Assembly: GCA_964016985.1 (NCBI GenBank)
Contig: OZ024826.1
Span: 67,920,768-67,984,767 of the forward strand
DNA length: 64,000 nucleotides
Direction of reading: 5' to 3'
DNA from: Anodontia alba
Lineage: Eukaryota; Mollusca; Bivalvia; Lucinida; Lucinidae
This document shows positions 35,850 to 48,649 of the stretch, piece after piece. The position numbers were made by a program, and so were the translations under genes. Position 1 is the first letter of the stretch; each line of letters opens with the position of its first letter. The notes under the pieces are model-generated. The model did no database searches, was not told the origin of the DNA, and saw only the letters and a program-made list of their open reading frames with translations.

Positions 35850-37911
35850 ACATTGTGGTAAGCGGGTGGACCAAGGAAGACCATTTCCCAGAAATTTATT
35901 ATACTTATTATTTATTCTTGCAATATACTGTTCATTTTTAAATTTTCTTTTCAACAATGATTGAAATCCTTGTATACTCAAATGTTTGGATAAAAACTTT
36001 GTTTTATAAATATAATATTTAGCTATAATTATGAGATAACTAATTAAAGATGATTCATGTGGCCAAGCAAATATGATATTTTTATCAGTAATACTTAAAT
36101 TTATATTCCCATTAAGCTGTAGCCAGTTTTTTAATGTGTTCCAAAACGCTTTTACTTTAGTATAAATGTTTAATTGATTCTATTGCCTGTTCACAGAAGG
36201 AACATCTATTGCTGTCTATTTTATTGATTTTGTATAAAAATGAATTGGTCGTCAAAATTCTATTATTAATTTTGTACTGGAAATCTTTCAATTTAACTTC
36301 TTTGATATCATTAAGGGCTGAATTATATCGACTTTTTTTCTCCTTTGAAATATCCCCTAGATCTCGTTGCCATCTATTTGGTAAATCATTTTCACTTTTA
36401 ATAAAACTTTCATAATTTTTTTTACAACCTTTTTTATCTTTAAGAATAAGTTTAACATGTTTTGAACATATTACATTATATTTCATATCAATACAGGTTT
36501 GAATATTATTGTTTTATAAATTCTTCCAGTCCTGTGGTATTCTATTTATTACTCCTTGAAAATCTAAAATTGTGCCTCGAACATTAAACAAAGTTTTGAA
36601 CTGATTAAAATCATAAAACACCCCATTCTCATTAACAAGATCAACTATATTCCTTATTCCTTTCTCATACCAATTTTTAATGAAGAATTTTCCACCATGT
36701 TGCATTTCTGAATTAAACCATATTGGTGAGTTTAAAACATTTTCAGTTTGACTTGCTGGATTGCATTTTAAAAAAGCTTTCCAACTATTTAACACGTCAA
36801 TCCAAAAAGGATTACTTAGATTTGAAGCACAAAGTTTGGCATAACCATCTCCAAAAATAACAAGTTTTCTAAAGTCAAAATGGGAAAGTCTGTTCCAAGA
36901 ACATTCGTTTGTACTAATTAAAATTCTACACAACCATGTTACTTTTAGTGATTCGATAAATTTGTTTATTTTTATCATCCTTAGTCCACCCTCCTTAACA
37001 TCTTGTATAATAACATTACGACTTATCCTATCGGGCCCTGAGTTCCACAAAAACTTATAAAATAATTTCTCTAACTGTTTGACAAACTGTTACGGGGGGT
37101 TTGGAAGAGCTGTAAATAGATGAATAAATTTTGAAAATGCTAAAGATTTTATGATTGTGATCTTGCCTGGGAGAGTCAGCTTTCTTTTTGACCATGATTG
37201 TAGTATTTTCTCCATTTTTCGTACTGCTTCTAAGGAGTTAAAATCCCATATATTAAAAACTTCAGGGGTAAATATAACACCTAGTATTTTAATTGGACCC
37301 TGCTCCCAATCAAGATTTTAGTTATGACATAACCTCAAATCTGATCTTGACATTGAACCTATCCAGAGAGCCTTTGTTTTATCCTCATTTATTTTCAGCC
37401 CTGACATTCAGTAGAATTTTTTTAAAATACCTAAAGTTGCTAATAGTGAAGTTTCGGACCCGTTTAAAAATATATGAGTATCATCTGCATATTGACTAAG
37501 TAAAAAGGTTTTATCATTTATATCAATTCCTTTAATTGCAATTTCTTTTCTCATCATTAGGCTCAACACCTCTGCACAGAGAATAAATAGGTAGGGTGAG
37601 ATAGGGTCTCCCTGTCTACACCCTCTTTGTAAATAGAAAAACTCTGACAAGAAACCATTTTGCAGAATACACGATTCTGCTCCATTTTGAAAAAGTTTAA
37701 TCCATTTCTTGATAGATGGACCAAAATTAAAATAATCAAGAGTCTTCGAAATAAATTTCCATGAAACAGCGTCGAATGCTTGTTGAAAATCTATAGAAAG
37801 TAATAAACCTGGTATATTTTGTTGTTTTGTTTCAAATAAAACATCATATATTAATCGGACATTTTCACCAATAAATCTACCAGCAATAAAGCCTTTCTGA
37901 TCTTCGTGAAC
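35850..37911 (-). pseudogene. L1/Tx1-like LINE reverse transcriptase, 5'-truncated
   Basis: Read on the minus strand, the retrotransposon ORF2 begins in mid-RT at 37905 (VHEDQKGFIAGRFIGENVR). RT motif A IDFQQAFDAVSW is at about 37759-37794, RGCRQGDPISPYLFILCAEVL at about 37563-37625, and the catalytic YADDT at 37477-37491. The same frame runs to 36514 (QDWKNL) with only three stops, at 37408, about 37318 and about 37088, so decay is mostly point mutation. The C-terminal part follows in another frame, with a CX2C..H zinc-knuckle-like CSFCEQAIESIKH at about 36160-36205. Everything upstream of the RT fingers, including endonuclease and ORF1, is absent. The break coincides with the terminal inverted repeat of the next element. 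Confidence 0.88.
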
Positions 37912-40900
37912 TACGGTAAATGTCCTAAAATTTCGAACAAAATTAAATAATTTCAGTTCTTGCTGTTCGAAATTTTAGAAATTATGATTTGCTAAAAAAT
38001 TTACTGTTCGAAATTTTAGGACAGATTCCCTTACAGCCAAAATTGACCTGGATATCGGACGCTTTCGGACACCCGAAACAACAAAAAAGGACCTACACAA
38101 CGAAAGGGTTTTCTTATTTGCTGTGTGTGATTGGTAAACTGAATGTGAAACTGTATGAACTAATTAATACACTTATGTTTGTTTTTAATTCCATCTGATT
38201 AATTCTATGTCGAATAACAAAACAATTAATTATCCGGTACACTAATTAATCGCCAGATACGTTTGTTCGGCACTCCGGGAATGTGCCACGCTGGCTTAGT
38301 CCGCTGTCTTCTTACGTAACAACCCTCTTCACTTCACCGCACTGAGATACACAAGCTGACCAAAAATACTTCAAAAGGTTACCGCACGTTTGTTCTTGTT
38401 TTGAGCCACTACAGAAACACAAAAGTCCCTTTCCTCAAAGGTGAAGTGTACGGAGTTTAAATGTGAAAAGCGCAGACTGATTAGAATTTCCGTCGTTTTG
38501 AAGCGCAGTATTCACACTGCTTGCTGACATAATGCATTCTGTTGGCGATATGCGTAGACCCAGATCAGACCGCCCCGATACGTAGACTGCGCGGATGCGC
38601 ATGTTGATCTTGTCTGTGCTGGTCTCAAATGTCATAAGGTCGTTTCTATTGGAAAGCACTCATACATAAACGAACAGTGCGGATAACCAGATCTGAATGC
38701 AGCCTGATCAAGATCAAAGATTTTAGCTCTACACCAAACTGAACTACGTATGCCAAACCTGTGAACTGCCATTATCGTTTTTAGCAATATTTCTTTCCTT
38801 AAAAAAATGTATTGTCGTTTAAAATTCGGTAACAAAACTTATTGCAAGAATTATCTGTAATCAATAGTAATCCTTTCATTAGATCCCTGTTCAGGCGAAA
38901 ATGTCCCTTTGTGTATATGTGTAAGTCAGATCAGAATGCGAGACGCAGTCTAGTGCAGGATGGTGTCCACTCAATTCGCTGATTAGGTCATTGGCATAAA
39001 ACACTGTAATACATGAATCGCAGTCTCCAGCAAGTGCACAGACTGATCACATTTGTAACAAATAATTAGGTTCATTTTGGCTTGCTGGGACCTATCATCT
39101 CTGTTGGGACCATTACCTGTTCAAATAGGATGCACTGAGCATCATGACAATCACACGGTCAGACAGGAAATATTTTGCTGGAGGCGTTAATCCCCACGAT
39201 GAAAACGTTTTCAGCGTGCTTATTGAAACCTTTGGCACGCAAAACTTAAATATTAGCGGCAGATATTATCGAAGGACACAGTGTACGGACGAGCAGGAAC
39301 GACCCAGATCAGAATGCGTGGATGCACATGCTAATTTATAATTTCGCGTGTAGCGCTTTCTTATTATCACATGTGCGTCACGCTTTGCAGAAATGATTAG
39401 ATCAACTTTGGAATTCTGGTATAGCGGACACACGACTTACCCAAATACCGGAATACTACCGAAATACCGGAATACCCGTGAAAAATACAGGAATACCTGT
39501 GAAGACAGCAATACTGGCTTTAAATAAGAAACGAATACACTCGGAGGATGATCTTGAAAAGCCCAGAGGCCAATTCCCCTATTCCCCCAAATTAGTTTCA
39601 TTCCCTTGTTCTCTGCGGCGTCTGATCTGGGTCTACGCTGTTTGCATAGGCCTATCTGTTCCAATATTTAGGTTCTTTAAATTTTTAATATGTGCCAGTT
39701 TCGTATGCATTTCTGACGAGAAAAGGCTCTATAAAATGTTTGTTTTTCTCCCGAAGAGGTTTCCGCCACGATTTCATGTGATGTACCGCTACGAGCACGT
39801 GCTTTCTTAATGCTGGGCAAGGGAAATGTTGCTTTGTGACTGTTCATTTTCTGGGTATTTTATTATAATGTTCTCAGTATATACATAATGTAAAAGAATA
39901 ACAGTACTTATATTTATTTATACCCTGGTAAATGCGGAGTAAGGTCCTCACTCTTTAGGTTTGACTGTTTAAAGGGAGCTAATTGCATATGCCTTGATGA
40001 TGAATTTTACGAGTCCGACCCAGCATTTTTTTTTTTTTTATGAATCAGGGGCGGATCCAGGATGATTTCTGAAGGGATTCGATTTGATCGAATTTCCGTA
40101 CTTACTCTACGTATTCGGACAGACAGGCCTGAGCAAACAGTGTAGACCCAGATCAGATGTCACAGAACTCATGTAAAACCTTCACTGAAACGGTGATGTA
40201 TTTAACCTAAGATTTGTAATCTCTCCAAGAACTGGAGTTCACATGCCTGTTTGTTACCACAAACGGCAAAATCTGGCTGCCCTTGCATCGGAAGATGATC
40301 TGAGTCTTCACTGGTCGCACGTCTTATTGTCCTAAAAGTGTTTTCCAAATTTCCATGTTCCCTGTTCCCCCTAACTAGTTTCATTCCCTCTTTCTCTGTA
40401 GCGTCTGATCTGAGTCTACAGTTTGCATAGGCCTATCTGTCCCAATATTTAGGTTCTATTTTTAATACCTGCCAGTTTCATATGCATTTCTGACGAAAAA
40501 ATGCTCTATAATTTAACGAACATAAGTGTGTGTTTTCCCTCTAAGCGGTTTCCGCCACGATTTCTCGTGACGTTACCGTTCGAGCACGCGGTTTCATTTT
40601 CTGTATTTTCACATATATTTTTGTAATCTATGCTGGAAATGAGACTGTCCCAGAATTGCGTGTCATCGTCCGGTGGCGTATCTGAGCAGATCCATGAAAA
40701 TCTACGTACGTATAGCAATAAGACATATGAAGTAGTGGTGAGATACACGAACAAACAGCAAATAGTGAGATCATACAGCGCGGATCCATAGATTATCCTG
40801 ACCTTCGTTTTTCAACCGGAATATTTATCATGTCTGCCACAAGGTAACAACAGTTCTAGATTGCCTGCGCATAATCTAACCCTTATCACGCGGACATCCA

Positions 40901-41340
40901 CGTGACTGTCGCGTGAAATGGCTAACATTGTGATGGAAGTCTCTCTCTCTTTCTTTCTTTTTTTTTCTTTTTTTTTTTTCTTGTGAAATTTCAGTCAGTA
41001 TCTCCTGGGCCTGTATAAAATTAAAATACGGTTCCCATGCCATTTATGTACATAAAATTCGTTATGACACTGCTGTGTGCATTTACGTTTTGCAGTGGCT
41101 TTCAACACTACTACTATAGTTCCCGGTTCCATACGGAAAAAAAAAAAAAAAATTGTTACCGAAATTAGAATGTGTCGATAAAAAATTACCTGAAGAAAGC
41201 TGTGTTCGAAATTTTAGAAATCCCCTTTTTGCAAAACTGCTACTGTTCGAGATTTTAGGACATTTCCAGAAATTATTTTGGGCAAAAATATTATGTGTTC
41301 AAAATTTTAGAGTGTTCAAAATTTTAGGACATTTACCGTA
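37912..41340. mobile_element. 3.4-kb element with terminal inverted repeats, unknown family
   Basis: The left end TACGGTAAATGTCCTAAAAT TTCGAAC is matched by the inverted right end TTTAGGACATTTACCGTA at 41323-41340 (about 24 bases, one or two mismatches), with TA or a little more possibly duplicated at the target. Subterminal copies of GTTCGAAATTTTAG lie at about 37964, 38010, 41202 and 41245. The 78-base segments 37963-38040 and 41201-41280 are related in direct orientation. The interior has many CG dinucleotides compared with the surroundings and no long open frame. TGATCTGGGTCTAC-like motifs recur in both orientations (38552, 39622, 40133, 40408). It may be a non-autonomous DNA transposon or a composite; no transposase is recognisable. 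Confidence 0.5.
39540..40640 (+). repeat. ~300-bp direct duplication
   Basis: Segments at about 39540-39850 and 40285-40640 match across CATAGGCCTATCTGT, CAATATTTAGGTTCT, TGCATTTCTGACGA and GGTTTCCGCCACGATTTC, separated by unrelated sequence. The copies differ by scattered substitutions and small indels. Open frames in them are short and differ between copies, so coding is not supported. Confidence 0.8.
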
Positions 41341-44120
41341 AACTATCTAAAAACCAACTAACTATTTTTGTAATTTGGAAAAGCACCACTACACTTCTAA
41401 AATTATACCAAAACTTGAAAAAAGCAATGGCACCATTAATAATGAACAAACAACGATCTTAAGAGAAGTCAAAACATTTTATGAAAACTTATACTCTAGT
41501 AAAGATGCAGAATTAATTGATGTAGATCTTAAACATGTATTATCTAATGCAGATATAAAAAAATTAAGTCAAGATGAGTCCAGTTTACTTGAAGGAATTT
41601 TAACATACCAGGAAGTCACAAAAGCTTTAAAAGCAATGGCAAATAATCACAGTCCAGGTTCAGATGGTTTTACAGCAGAATTTTTTAAAGTGTTTTGGGG
41701 TAAATTGGGTCACTTCATTTTAAGGTCACTAAATTATGGTTACATGAAAGGAGAATTATCAGTAACACAAAAGGAAGGAATAATAACTTGTATCCCAAAA
41801 GACAATAAACCCCATCAGTTCATAACTAATTATAGGCCAATTTCTCTGTTAAACTGTGTATACAAAATTGGATCAGGGGCAATTGCTAATAGAATAAAAA
41901 GCACTCTAAATAAACTGATACATAAAGATCAAACTGGTTTTATTTCAGGTAGATACTTAGGGAAAAACATAAGAATTATATATGATATTATGCATCATAC
42001 TGAAAAAAATAATCTAAAAGGCTTGTGCTTGCTTAGATTTGTCGGTTTCCTCTTCCTCTTGGGGTTGGGAGGGGCTGCGGTTTGTGATTGTGGCACTCCC
42101 TGGACTTTTCTCTTACCTTTTTTGCTTTTGTTTGTAGATTTTGAGAAAGCATTTGACTCTGTCTCTTGGTCATTTATACATAAAGTTTTGGAACTCTTTG
42201 GCTTTGGTGACTCTTTGATTTCTTGGATTAAAGTTCTTAATAAAAATGCCAAATTAGCAGTTAATCAAGGAGGAAATTTGTCTCCATTTTTTTACATTAG
42301 GAGAGGATGTCGACAAGGGGATCCTGTTTCAACAAGTATATTTGTTTTATGTGCTGAAATTTTAGCATTAATGATAAGGAGTAACAAAACCATAAAAGGC
42401 ATTTTCATAAACAATAAAGAATACAAGCTATTACAGTATGCAGATGATACATCTGTCATTTTAGATGGATCAGAGAATTCACTAAGGGAAACATTAAATG
42501 TGTTGAATGATTTCTCTATAATTTCAGGTTTAAAAGTAAACTTTGACAAAACGCAAGTTGTTTGGATAGGGAAGGAAAAATTCGGTTCTGCAACTATAAA
42601 AACTAGATGGAAATTATCATGGGATAAAACTGATTTTAAGCTCCTTGGTATTAAATTCCATGTAGATTTAGAAAAAATCATTGATATCAATTTCAAGGAA
42701 AAAATACAAAAGATAAAGTCACTCATAAAAATCTGGAAGTGAAGATACCTAACACCACTTGGAAAAATAACAGTAATTAAATCTCTTCTTTTGCCACTTT
42801 TAAACCATCTCTTCACTTCTTTACCAAACCCAAGTAATCATGTTGTTAAAGAATTAAATACGTTATTTTATGAGTTTTTGTGGGAGGGCCCAGCAAAAAT
42901 AAAGCAAACAGTTGTTACCAAACAGTATTCTGATGGCGGTCTAAAGATGATTAATCTTCAAGCTTTCATCAGCAGCATGAAAGCAACATGGTTAAGAAGA
43001 TGGATTCAAACTGACAGTGAATGGAAAGATCTTTATAGTAATGTTAACTTTAAAAAACTATTTGATTTTGGGAAAGCATATGCAGACTCCATAATTAAAC
43101 AAATCAGTAATCCGTTTTGGGAAAGCTATTAAAGCTTACTCAAATGTTCTTGAATTAAATCAACAAAGCACAGAAGATTTTGCCCTATCAAGTCCTATAT
43201 TTTTTAATCATAACATTCTCATAGGGGGTAAACCAGTCTTCTTCAGTCAGTGGTACATGAAAGGAATTCACGTTAATGACATTATAAACGACAGTGGTGA
43301 ATTTTACTCTGAGCAAGAGTTGAAAACTAAATACATGTATAGTATAAAAACAAATTTTCTTCAAGTTAATGGAATAATACGGTCTGTTAAAGACTTTCTA
43401 AAATTGCAAACTGATATAAAAACTTTCACTTAAAAAGTTACAACAGCCAATACTTTCCCACGCATCTGACAGTGTTTGTCATACCTAATAAAGGTTGCAA
43501 GGAGTTTTATAATATATTGAATAAAAATAATGATAAACCTACATCCCAAAGTAAATGGGAAAATATATATGATATAGAAGAAGATACATGGAAAGATATA
43601 TACTCTTCTCTTCTTTAGACTAAATGTACGCACAAATCTTCAGTGGTTTCAGACAAGAATAAACCACAGATTATTACCTACTAAGAAATATCTTTATACA
43701 ATAAACGCTACTCCAAGCCCATTATGCAATTCTTGTCAGGTGGAAGAAGATATAATACATATGCTTTGGACATGTAGAGACACAAAGTCTTTAATTACCC
43801 AATTAAAAACATGGCTATTAACATATAATATCAATATAACACTTAGTGAGGAACTGTTTATTTTTAATATAGGTAAAAATCTTACACAAGCAGATTTACA
43901 AATTATAATTACCACAAAATACTATATCTATTTATCCAAACATCTTAATTCAGCCCTATCCATTGTCGCTTTGAAACACAAATTAAGAGCAGGATACATA
44001 ATTGATAAACACATTGCTACAAAAAACAACAGAATGAATGCATTTGAGACAAAATGGCAACAGTATAGGGAACTTTTTGAACATTTTAATAGAAATGAAC
44101 GGCTTGATGAGAGATCCTGA
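41341..44120 (+). pseudogene. L1/Tx1-like LINE ORF2, RT and C-terminus
   Basis: The frame enters after the inverted-repeat element as PTNYFCNLEKHHYTSK at about 41354 and stays open to 42742, a stretch of 455 codons. RT blocks: SPGSDGFTAEFFK (about 41652), NYRPISLLNCVYK (41827), DQTGFISGRYLGKN (41927), motif A DFEKAFDSVSW (42137), RGCRQGDP (42299), YADDT (42437-42451), with the catalytic Asp residues present. One TGA at 42740 (probably from TGG) separates it from 42743-43132 in the same frame, ending FWESY after a frameshift. More shifts follow, then 43740-44120 with a zinc-knuckle-like CNSCQVEEDIIHMLWTC nearby. Endonuclease and ORF1 are missing. A 99-base in-frame insertion lies before motif A. 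It is head to head with the LINE at 35850-37911, which is a different copy. Confidence 0.9.
42026..42124 (+). other. In-frame insertion within the LINE RT
   Basis: Between KNNLKGL and LLFVDFEKAFD there are about 33 extra codons, rich in Leu, Phe, Gly and Cys (CLLRFVGFLFLLGLGG and on), absent from the paralogous LINE at 37800. The segment is GC- and pyrimidine-rich, unlike its AT-rich surroundings, and keeps the frame open. It ends in a polypyrimidine tract, but removing a GT..AG intron would break the frame. Confidence 0.7.
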
Positions 44121-44306
44121 CACACTTATTTGAAAATAGTATTACTGTAAGTCGCTTTATCTGGTCTTGTTGGGGAGATGTCCATAACAGAATTCTTTCC
44201 TTTTTTTTTTTCAAAATCATCTGTCTTCAATTTCTTATTGTTTTTTTTTTTCTGTCTTTTTTCTTTTTTAGAAAACAAATTAATTCCCTGTCATTTCTAG
44301 ATTTTA

Positions 44307-45311
44307 TTATATGCCCGTTTGAAAAACTCGACGTATTATGTTACGGGGGTATGGCGTCTGTCCGTCCGTAAACTTTTTCATTTCCGGCTAACTCCTCCTA
44401 CAGTTTACATCCGATGAAGCTGAAACTTGGTATATACATGTAGTTAGACCATGATGTGGCGCAGCGCATATTGTTTCGAGGTTACAGTCCACCAAATGTT
44501 TGCAGAGTTATTCCCCTTAGAAAATTTCTGTAAACTTTTCATTTCTGGTAAACTCCTCCTACATTTTACATCCGATCAAGCTGAAACTTCATATATAGTT
44601 AGACCATGATGTGGAGCAGCATATATTGTTTCGAGGTTACAGTCCACCAAATATTAGCAGAGTTACGCCTCTTTGAAAATTTCAGTAGACTTTTCGTTTC
44701 TGGCTAACTCCTCCTACAGTTTACATCCGATCAAGCTGAAACTTGGTAAATAGTTAGACCATGATGTGGAGCAGAGCATATTATTTCGAGGTTACAGTCC
44801 ACAAAATGTTTGCATAGTTATGCCCCTTAGAAAATTTCTGTAAATTTTTCATTTCTGGTTAACTCCTCCTACATTTTACATCCGATCAAGCTGAAACTTC
44901 ATATATTGTTAGACCATGATGTGGAGCAGCGCATATTGTTTCGAGGTTACAGTCCACCAAATATTAGCAGAGTTATGCCCCTTTGAAAATTTCAGTAGAC
45001 TTTTCGTTTCCGGCTAACTCCTCCTACAGTTTACATCCGATCAAGCTGAAACTTGATGTATAGTTAGACCATGATGTGGAGCAGCGCATATTGTTTCGAG
45101 GTTACAGTCCACCAAATATTAGCAGAGTTATACCCCTTTGAAAATTTCCATTAATTTTTCGTTTCTGGCTAAATCCTCCTACAGTTTACATCCAATCAAG
45201 CTGAAACTTCATGTGCAGTTAGACCATGATGTGGAGCAGCGCATATTGTTTTGAGGTTACAGTCCACCAAATATTAGCAGAGTTATGCCCCTTTGAAAAT
45301 TTCAGTAAACA
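44307..45311 (-). mobile_element. Family-4 Helentron-like element, reverse, 155-bp core
   Basis: On the minus strand the 3' end is CCATACCCCCGTAACATAAT ACGTCGAGTTTTTC and then AAACGGGCATAT, at about 44307-44355, preceded by ACGGACGGACAGACG. Six core units of about 155 bases follow (CTCCTCCTACA at 44553, 44708, 44863, 45018, 45173). The 5' head is missing, so it is truncated at about 45311. It lies directly after the LINE 3' region (poly-T and TTTTAG stretch at 44200-44300). Confidence 0.75.
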
Positions 45312-46869
45312 TAGCTTCAACAAACCTGCACTCTTCTGGTATAAATATCCCCTCTTGGAGACAAATATTGGAGGAAATTCTTAAAATGCACATAAAATAA
45401 GAAAAAAAAAGTATTGGCTGATATATTTTTTTCTCTTCATTCATGTATTGCCATTTTGTCTGTTCATTTGTATGTGTGTGTGTGTGTGGTCATTATTTGA
45501 CCCATGACAGCTGTCAACTTGAGGCCAGTCTCTAGGGGTGCACTATTAGGGTTCCTAAGCAGCTACAATAAACTAGGTGAATATATAGAATGTGTGAATT
45601 ATAGTGATAATGTTATCTGGCAATATCTGCTACTGTATAAAGGGTAAGACACCTATGCAATAAATCAAAGTGCCATGCAGGTACAATGTCTCTCATGAAA
45701 TAATAATAAAAAAAAAAAAACTAATAAAAAAAAACAACTATAGTTTGTCTCATCTCAGTACATGAAAATTGGAAGTTGATCCCAAAATTTAAATGGTAAA
45801 AAAAAAAAAAAAAAAAAAAAAATCCTTAAAAAAATGTAAACCTCCAGACCCATTGAGTACACAGTGAAGACAATGATCAGCCGAGGCCAAATGTAAAGAT
45901 ATGTTACTCATTTGTCTTGTCAGAAACTGAAAATTTATAATCAAAATCTTATGTGAAGCCATTACAGAATACCGTAATGGCTAATAACTAATAACTGCAG
46001 CGTGGGCTTGGGTTTTTCAAAATTCCTGGGAAAACTTGTAGTAAAATATGTATCCACCTACTAAAAGTAAAACAGGATCAGCAAATGACATATATTTAAT
46101 GGTGCTTACATGATATTTTGTGTTTTTTTTTTTTTTTTTTTTTTTTTTTCTTCTGATTTTCTTTCTAAAAGTATATGTTGTGGATACTCATTTGAAATGC
46201 ATTGACAAGTTGATGCAATTCAAATGGTTACCCACAACATATGCCTTTATAAAGAAGTAGACAAAAAGTACACAGGCTGTAGTCTGAAGACCAGAATTAC
46301 TTGACTGTGCGCTTATAGGGGTATGTCCGGTAATTAGGTCGAGTACAGCAGATGTATTTGATTCAAGTATTTGCCCCAGTAACTTATCTAACTTCCAAGG
46401 CAGTATTTTCCTTGTTGTCTGCTGAATTAGCCCAGAACAGTAAAGATTAAATATAGATGATTGGAATTCGAGGTTTTACATAATATTTATTTATTTCAGA
46501 ACTTCTGCAAAGATTTTCCACTCTACTCAGGATTTATATTAATATTAGAGTTTAAAGTAAATTGAACCATGTTTTCTTAGACATAATATTCATTTATTTA
46601 TTATAATACTTTTTTTATTTATTTATTTATATGTAAGTCAATCATTCTTATCACCATCATAGTTTTTAATCAAACAAGACTGACAAAAAAGATCTTTGGT
46701 GTCAAGGATTAGAAATCTTGACTTTTACTAATAGACTAATTAAAATGAGTAAACATCCAATAGGCACTCCTTTTACTCATTTTAGTAAGCCTATTGAAAT
46801 TGCCTAATTAATATTTTTTTCAAAAGTAATGGAATTGTCTTCGGCAAGGTGAAACAAGCTGGAAGTAGA
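45312..46869. other. Mixed unique and low-complexity DNA
   Basis: Contains a TG run at about 45468-45488, poly-A at 45799-45822, poly-T at 46120-46149, an imperfect hairpin at 46171-46244, (TTTA)-like runs at 46590-46632, and a second inverted pair (AAAATGAGTAAA / TTTACTCATTTT) at about 46743-46786. No exon with convincing splice sites was found. Confidence 0.55.
46171..46244. repeat. Imperfect 32-bp hairpin
   Basis: Arms 46171-46202 (GTATATGTTGTGGATACTCA and on) and 46213-46244 pair at about 27 of 32 positions with a 10-base loop. It occupies a place like that of the central hairpin at 4274-4360 relative to the neighbouring GAAAC array, but the sequence differs. Confidence 0.75.
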
Positions 46870-48640
46870 AATTGTGTTGAAGAAAGCCTCAGTTTCAGTT
46901 CGTTTCATCTCGTTTCAGTAGTTTCCCTATCATATCGTTTCGGTTGTTTCACTGGTTTTGCCTGACAGTCCAGAAGATTTACGAGCTGGGTAAAACCTCT
47001 GTTTCTCTTGTTACATTTCGTTTCATTTAGACCTTGATATTTCCCTATTTAATTCTTATTGTTTCCGTTGTTTCGTCCCTTTCAGGAAAAATATGTGCTG
47101 AAATCTGAGCCTGTTTCAGTTCATTTTGCCTCGTTTCAGTAGTTTCCCTATATATTCTTATCGTTTCGGTTGTTTCACTGGTTTTTCCTGACAGTCCAGA
47201 AGATTTAGAAGCTGGGTAAAGCCTCTGTTTCTCTTGTTACATTTCGTTTCATCTAGACCTTGATATTTCCTTATATAATTCTTATCGTTTCGATTGTTTG
47301 CTGGTTTTGTGTAGAAATTGTGTTGAAGAAAGCCTCAGTTTCAGTTTGTTTCATCTCGTTTCAGTAGTTTACCTATATATTCCGTTGTTTCACTGGTTTT
47401 GCCTGACAGTCCAGAAAATTGAGAAGCTGGGAAGAGCCCTTGTTTCTCATGTTACATTTCGTTTCATCTAGACCTTGATATTTCCTTATATAATTCTAAT
47501 CGCTTCAGTTGTTTCAGCCGTTTCGGATTAAATATGTGCTGAAATCTGAGCTCGTTTCAGTTTGTTTCGCCTCGTTTCAGTAGTTTCCCTATATATTCTT
47601 ATCATTTCGGTTGTTTCACTGATATTATCTGACAGTCCAGATAATTTAGAAGCTGTGAAAAGCCTTTGTTTCTCATGTTACATTTTGTTTCATCTAGACC
47701 TTGATATTTCCTTATATAATTCTAATCCTTTCAGTTGTTTCAGCCGTTTCGGAGAAAATATGTGCTGAAATCTGAGCTTGTTTCAGTTCGTTTCTCCTCG
47801 TTTCAGTAGTTTCCCGATATATTCTTATCGTTTCGGTTGTTTCACTGTTTTTCCTGACAGTCCAGAAGATTTAGGAGCTGTTTTGTTTCTCATGTTACAT
47901 TTTGTTTCATCTAGACCTTGATATTTCCCTATGTAAATCTTATCTTTTCGGTTGTTTCGTCCGTTTCTGGGAAAATATGTTCTGATATCTGAGCCCATTT
48001 CAGTTTGTTTCGCCACGTTTTTTCCTGACAGTCCAGAAGATTTAGAAGCTGGGTAAAGACTTTGTTTCTCATGTTACATTTTGTTTCATCTAGACCCTCA
48101 TATTTCCTTATATAGTTCTTATCATTTCAGTTGTTTTGGCTGTTTCTGGGGAAAATATGTGCTGAAATCTGAGCCCGTTTCAGTTCCTTTCGCCTCGTTT
48201 CAGTAGTTTCCCTATATATTCTCATCATTTCGGTTGTTTCACTGGTTTTACCTGATAGTCCAGAAGATTTAGGAGCTGGGTAGAGCCTTTGTTTCTCATG
48301 TTACATTTCGTTTGATCTAGACCTTGATATTTCCTTATGTAGTTCTTATCGTTTCAGTTGTTTCGTCTGTTTCTGGGGAAAATATGTGCTGAAATCTGAG
48401 CCCATTTCAGTTCATTTCGTCTCGTTTCAATAGGTTTCCTATATATTCTTATCATTTCAGTTGTTTCACTGGTTTTGCCCAACAGTCCATTAGAGTTAAG
48501 GAGACTCAGCCTAACAGATAATATTAGGTGGAAATTAACAGGAAAGATGTCTTACATTGAGTTTTTTTTTCTATATAACTAACTGTTTCATTTGTTACTC
48601 TGTTTCGGCGGAAGGAAATGTGCCATCCCGGAAAACTGCA
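46870..48640 (-). repeat. GAAAC-rich tandem array, reverse copy
   Basis: About seven to eight units of roughly 226 bases (ACCTTGATATTTCC at 47031, 47257, 47472, 47698, 47914, 48093, 48321). On the minus strand each unit contains the GAAAC run seen at 3240-4005. The other half of the unit (TAGAAGCTGGGTAAAGCC, CATTTCGTTTCATCTAGACC) is not in the forward array. The junction GGAAATGTGCCATCCCGGAA at 48616 is the complement of the sequence bordering the forward array at about 3215-3245. Confidence 0.85.
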
Positions 48641-48649
48641 TTCCTTTTG

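Noticed and set aside
37963..41280. LTR pair of an LTR retrotransposon
   Set aside because: The direct repeats are only about 78 bases, lack TG..CA ends, and no gag, protease or RT lies between them.
42026..42136. Spliceosomal intron in the LINE RT
   Set aside because: There is a pyrimidine tract and GTAG before motif A, but GT..AG removal would put the downstream RT out of frame, while the unspliced frame is already open.
46870..48640. CRISPR-like array of GTTTC repeats
   Set aside because: Repeat units are contiguous tandem repeats without unique spacers, in a eukaryotic genome.
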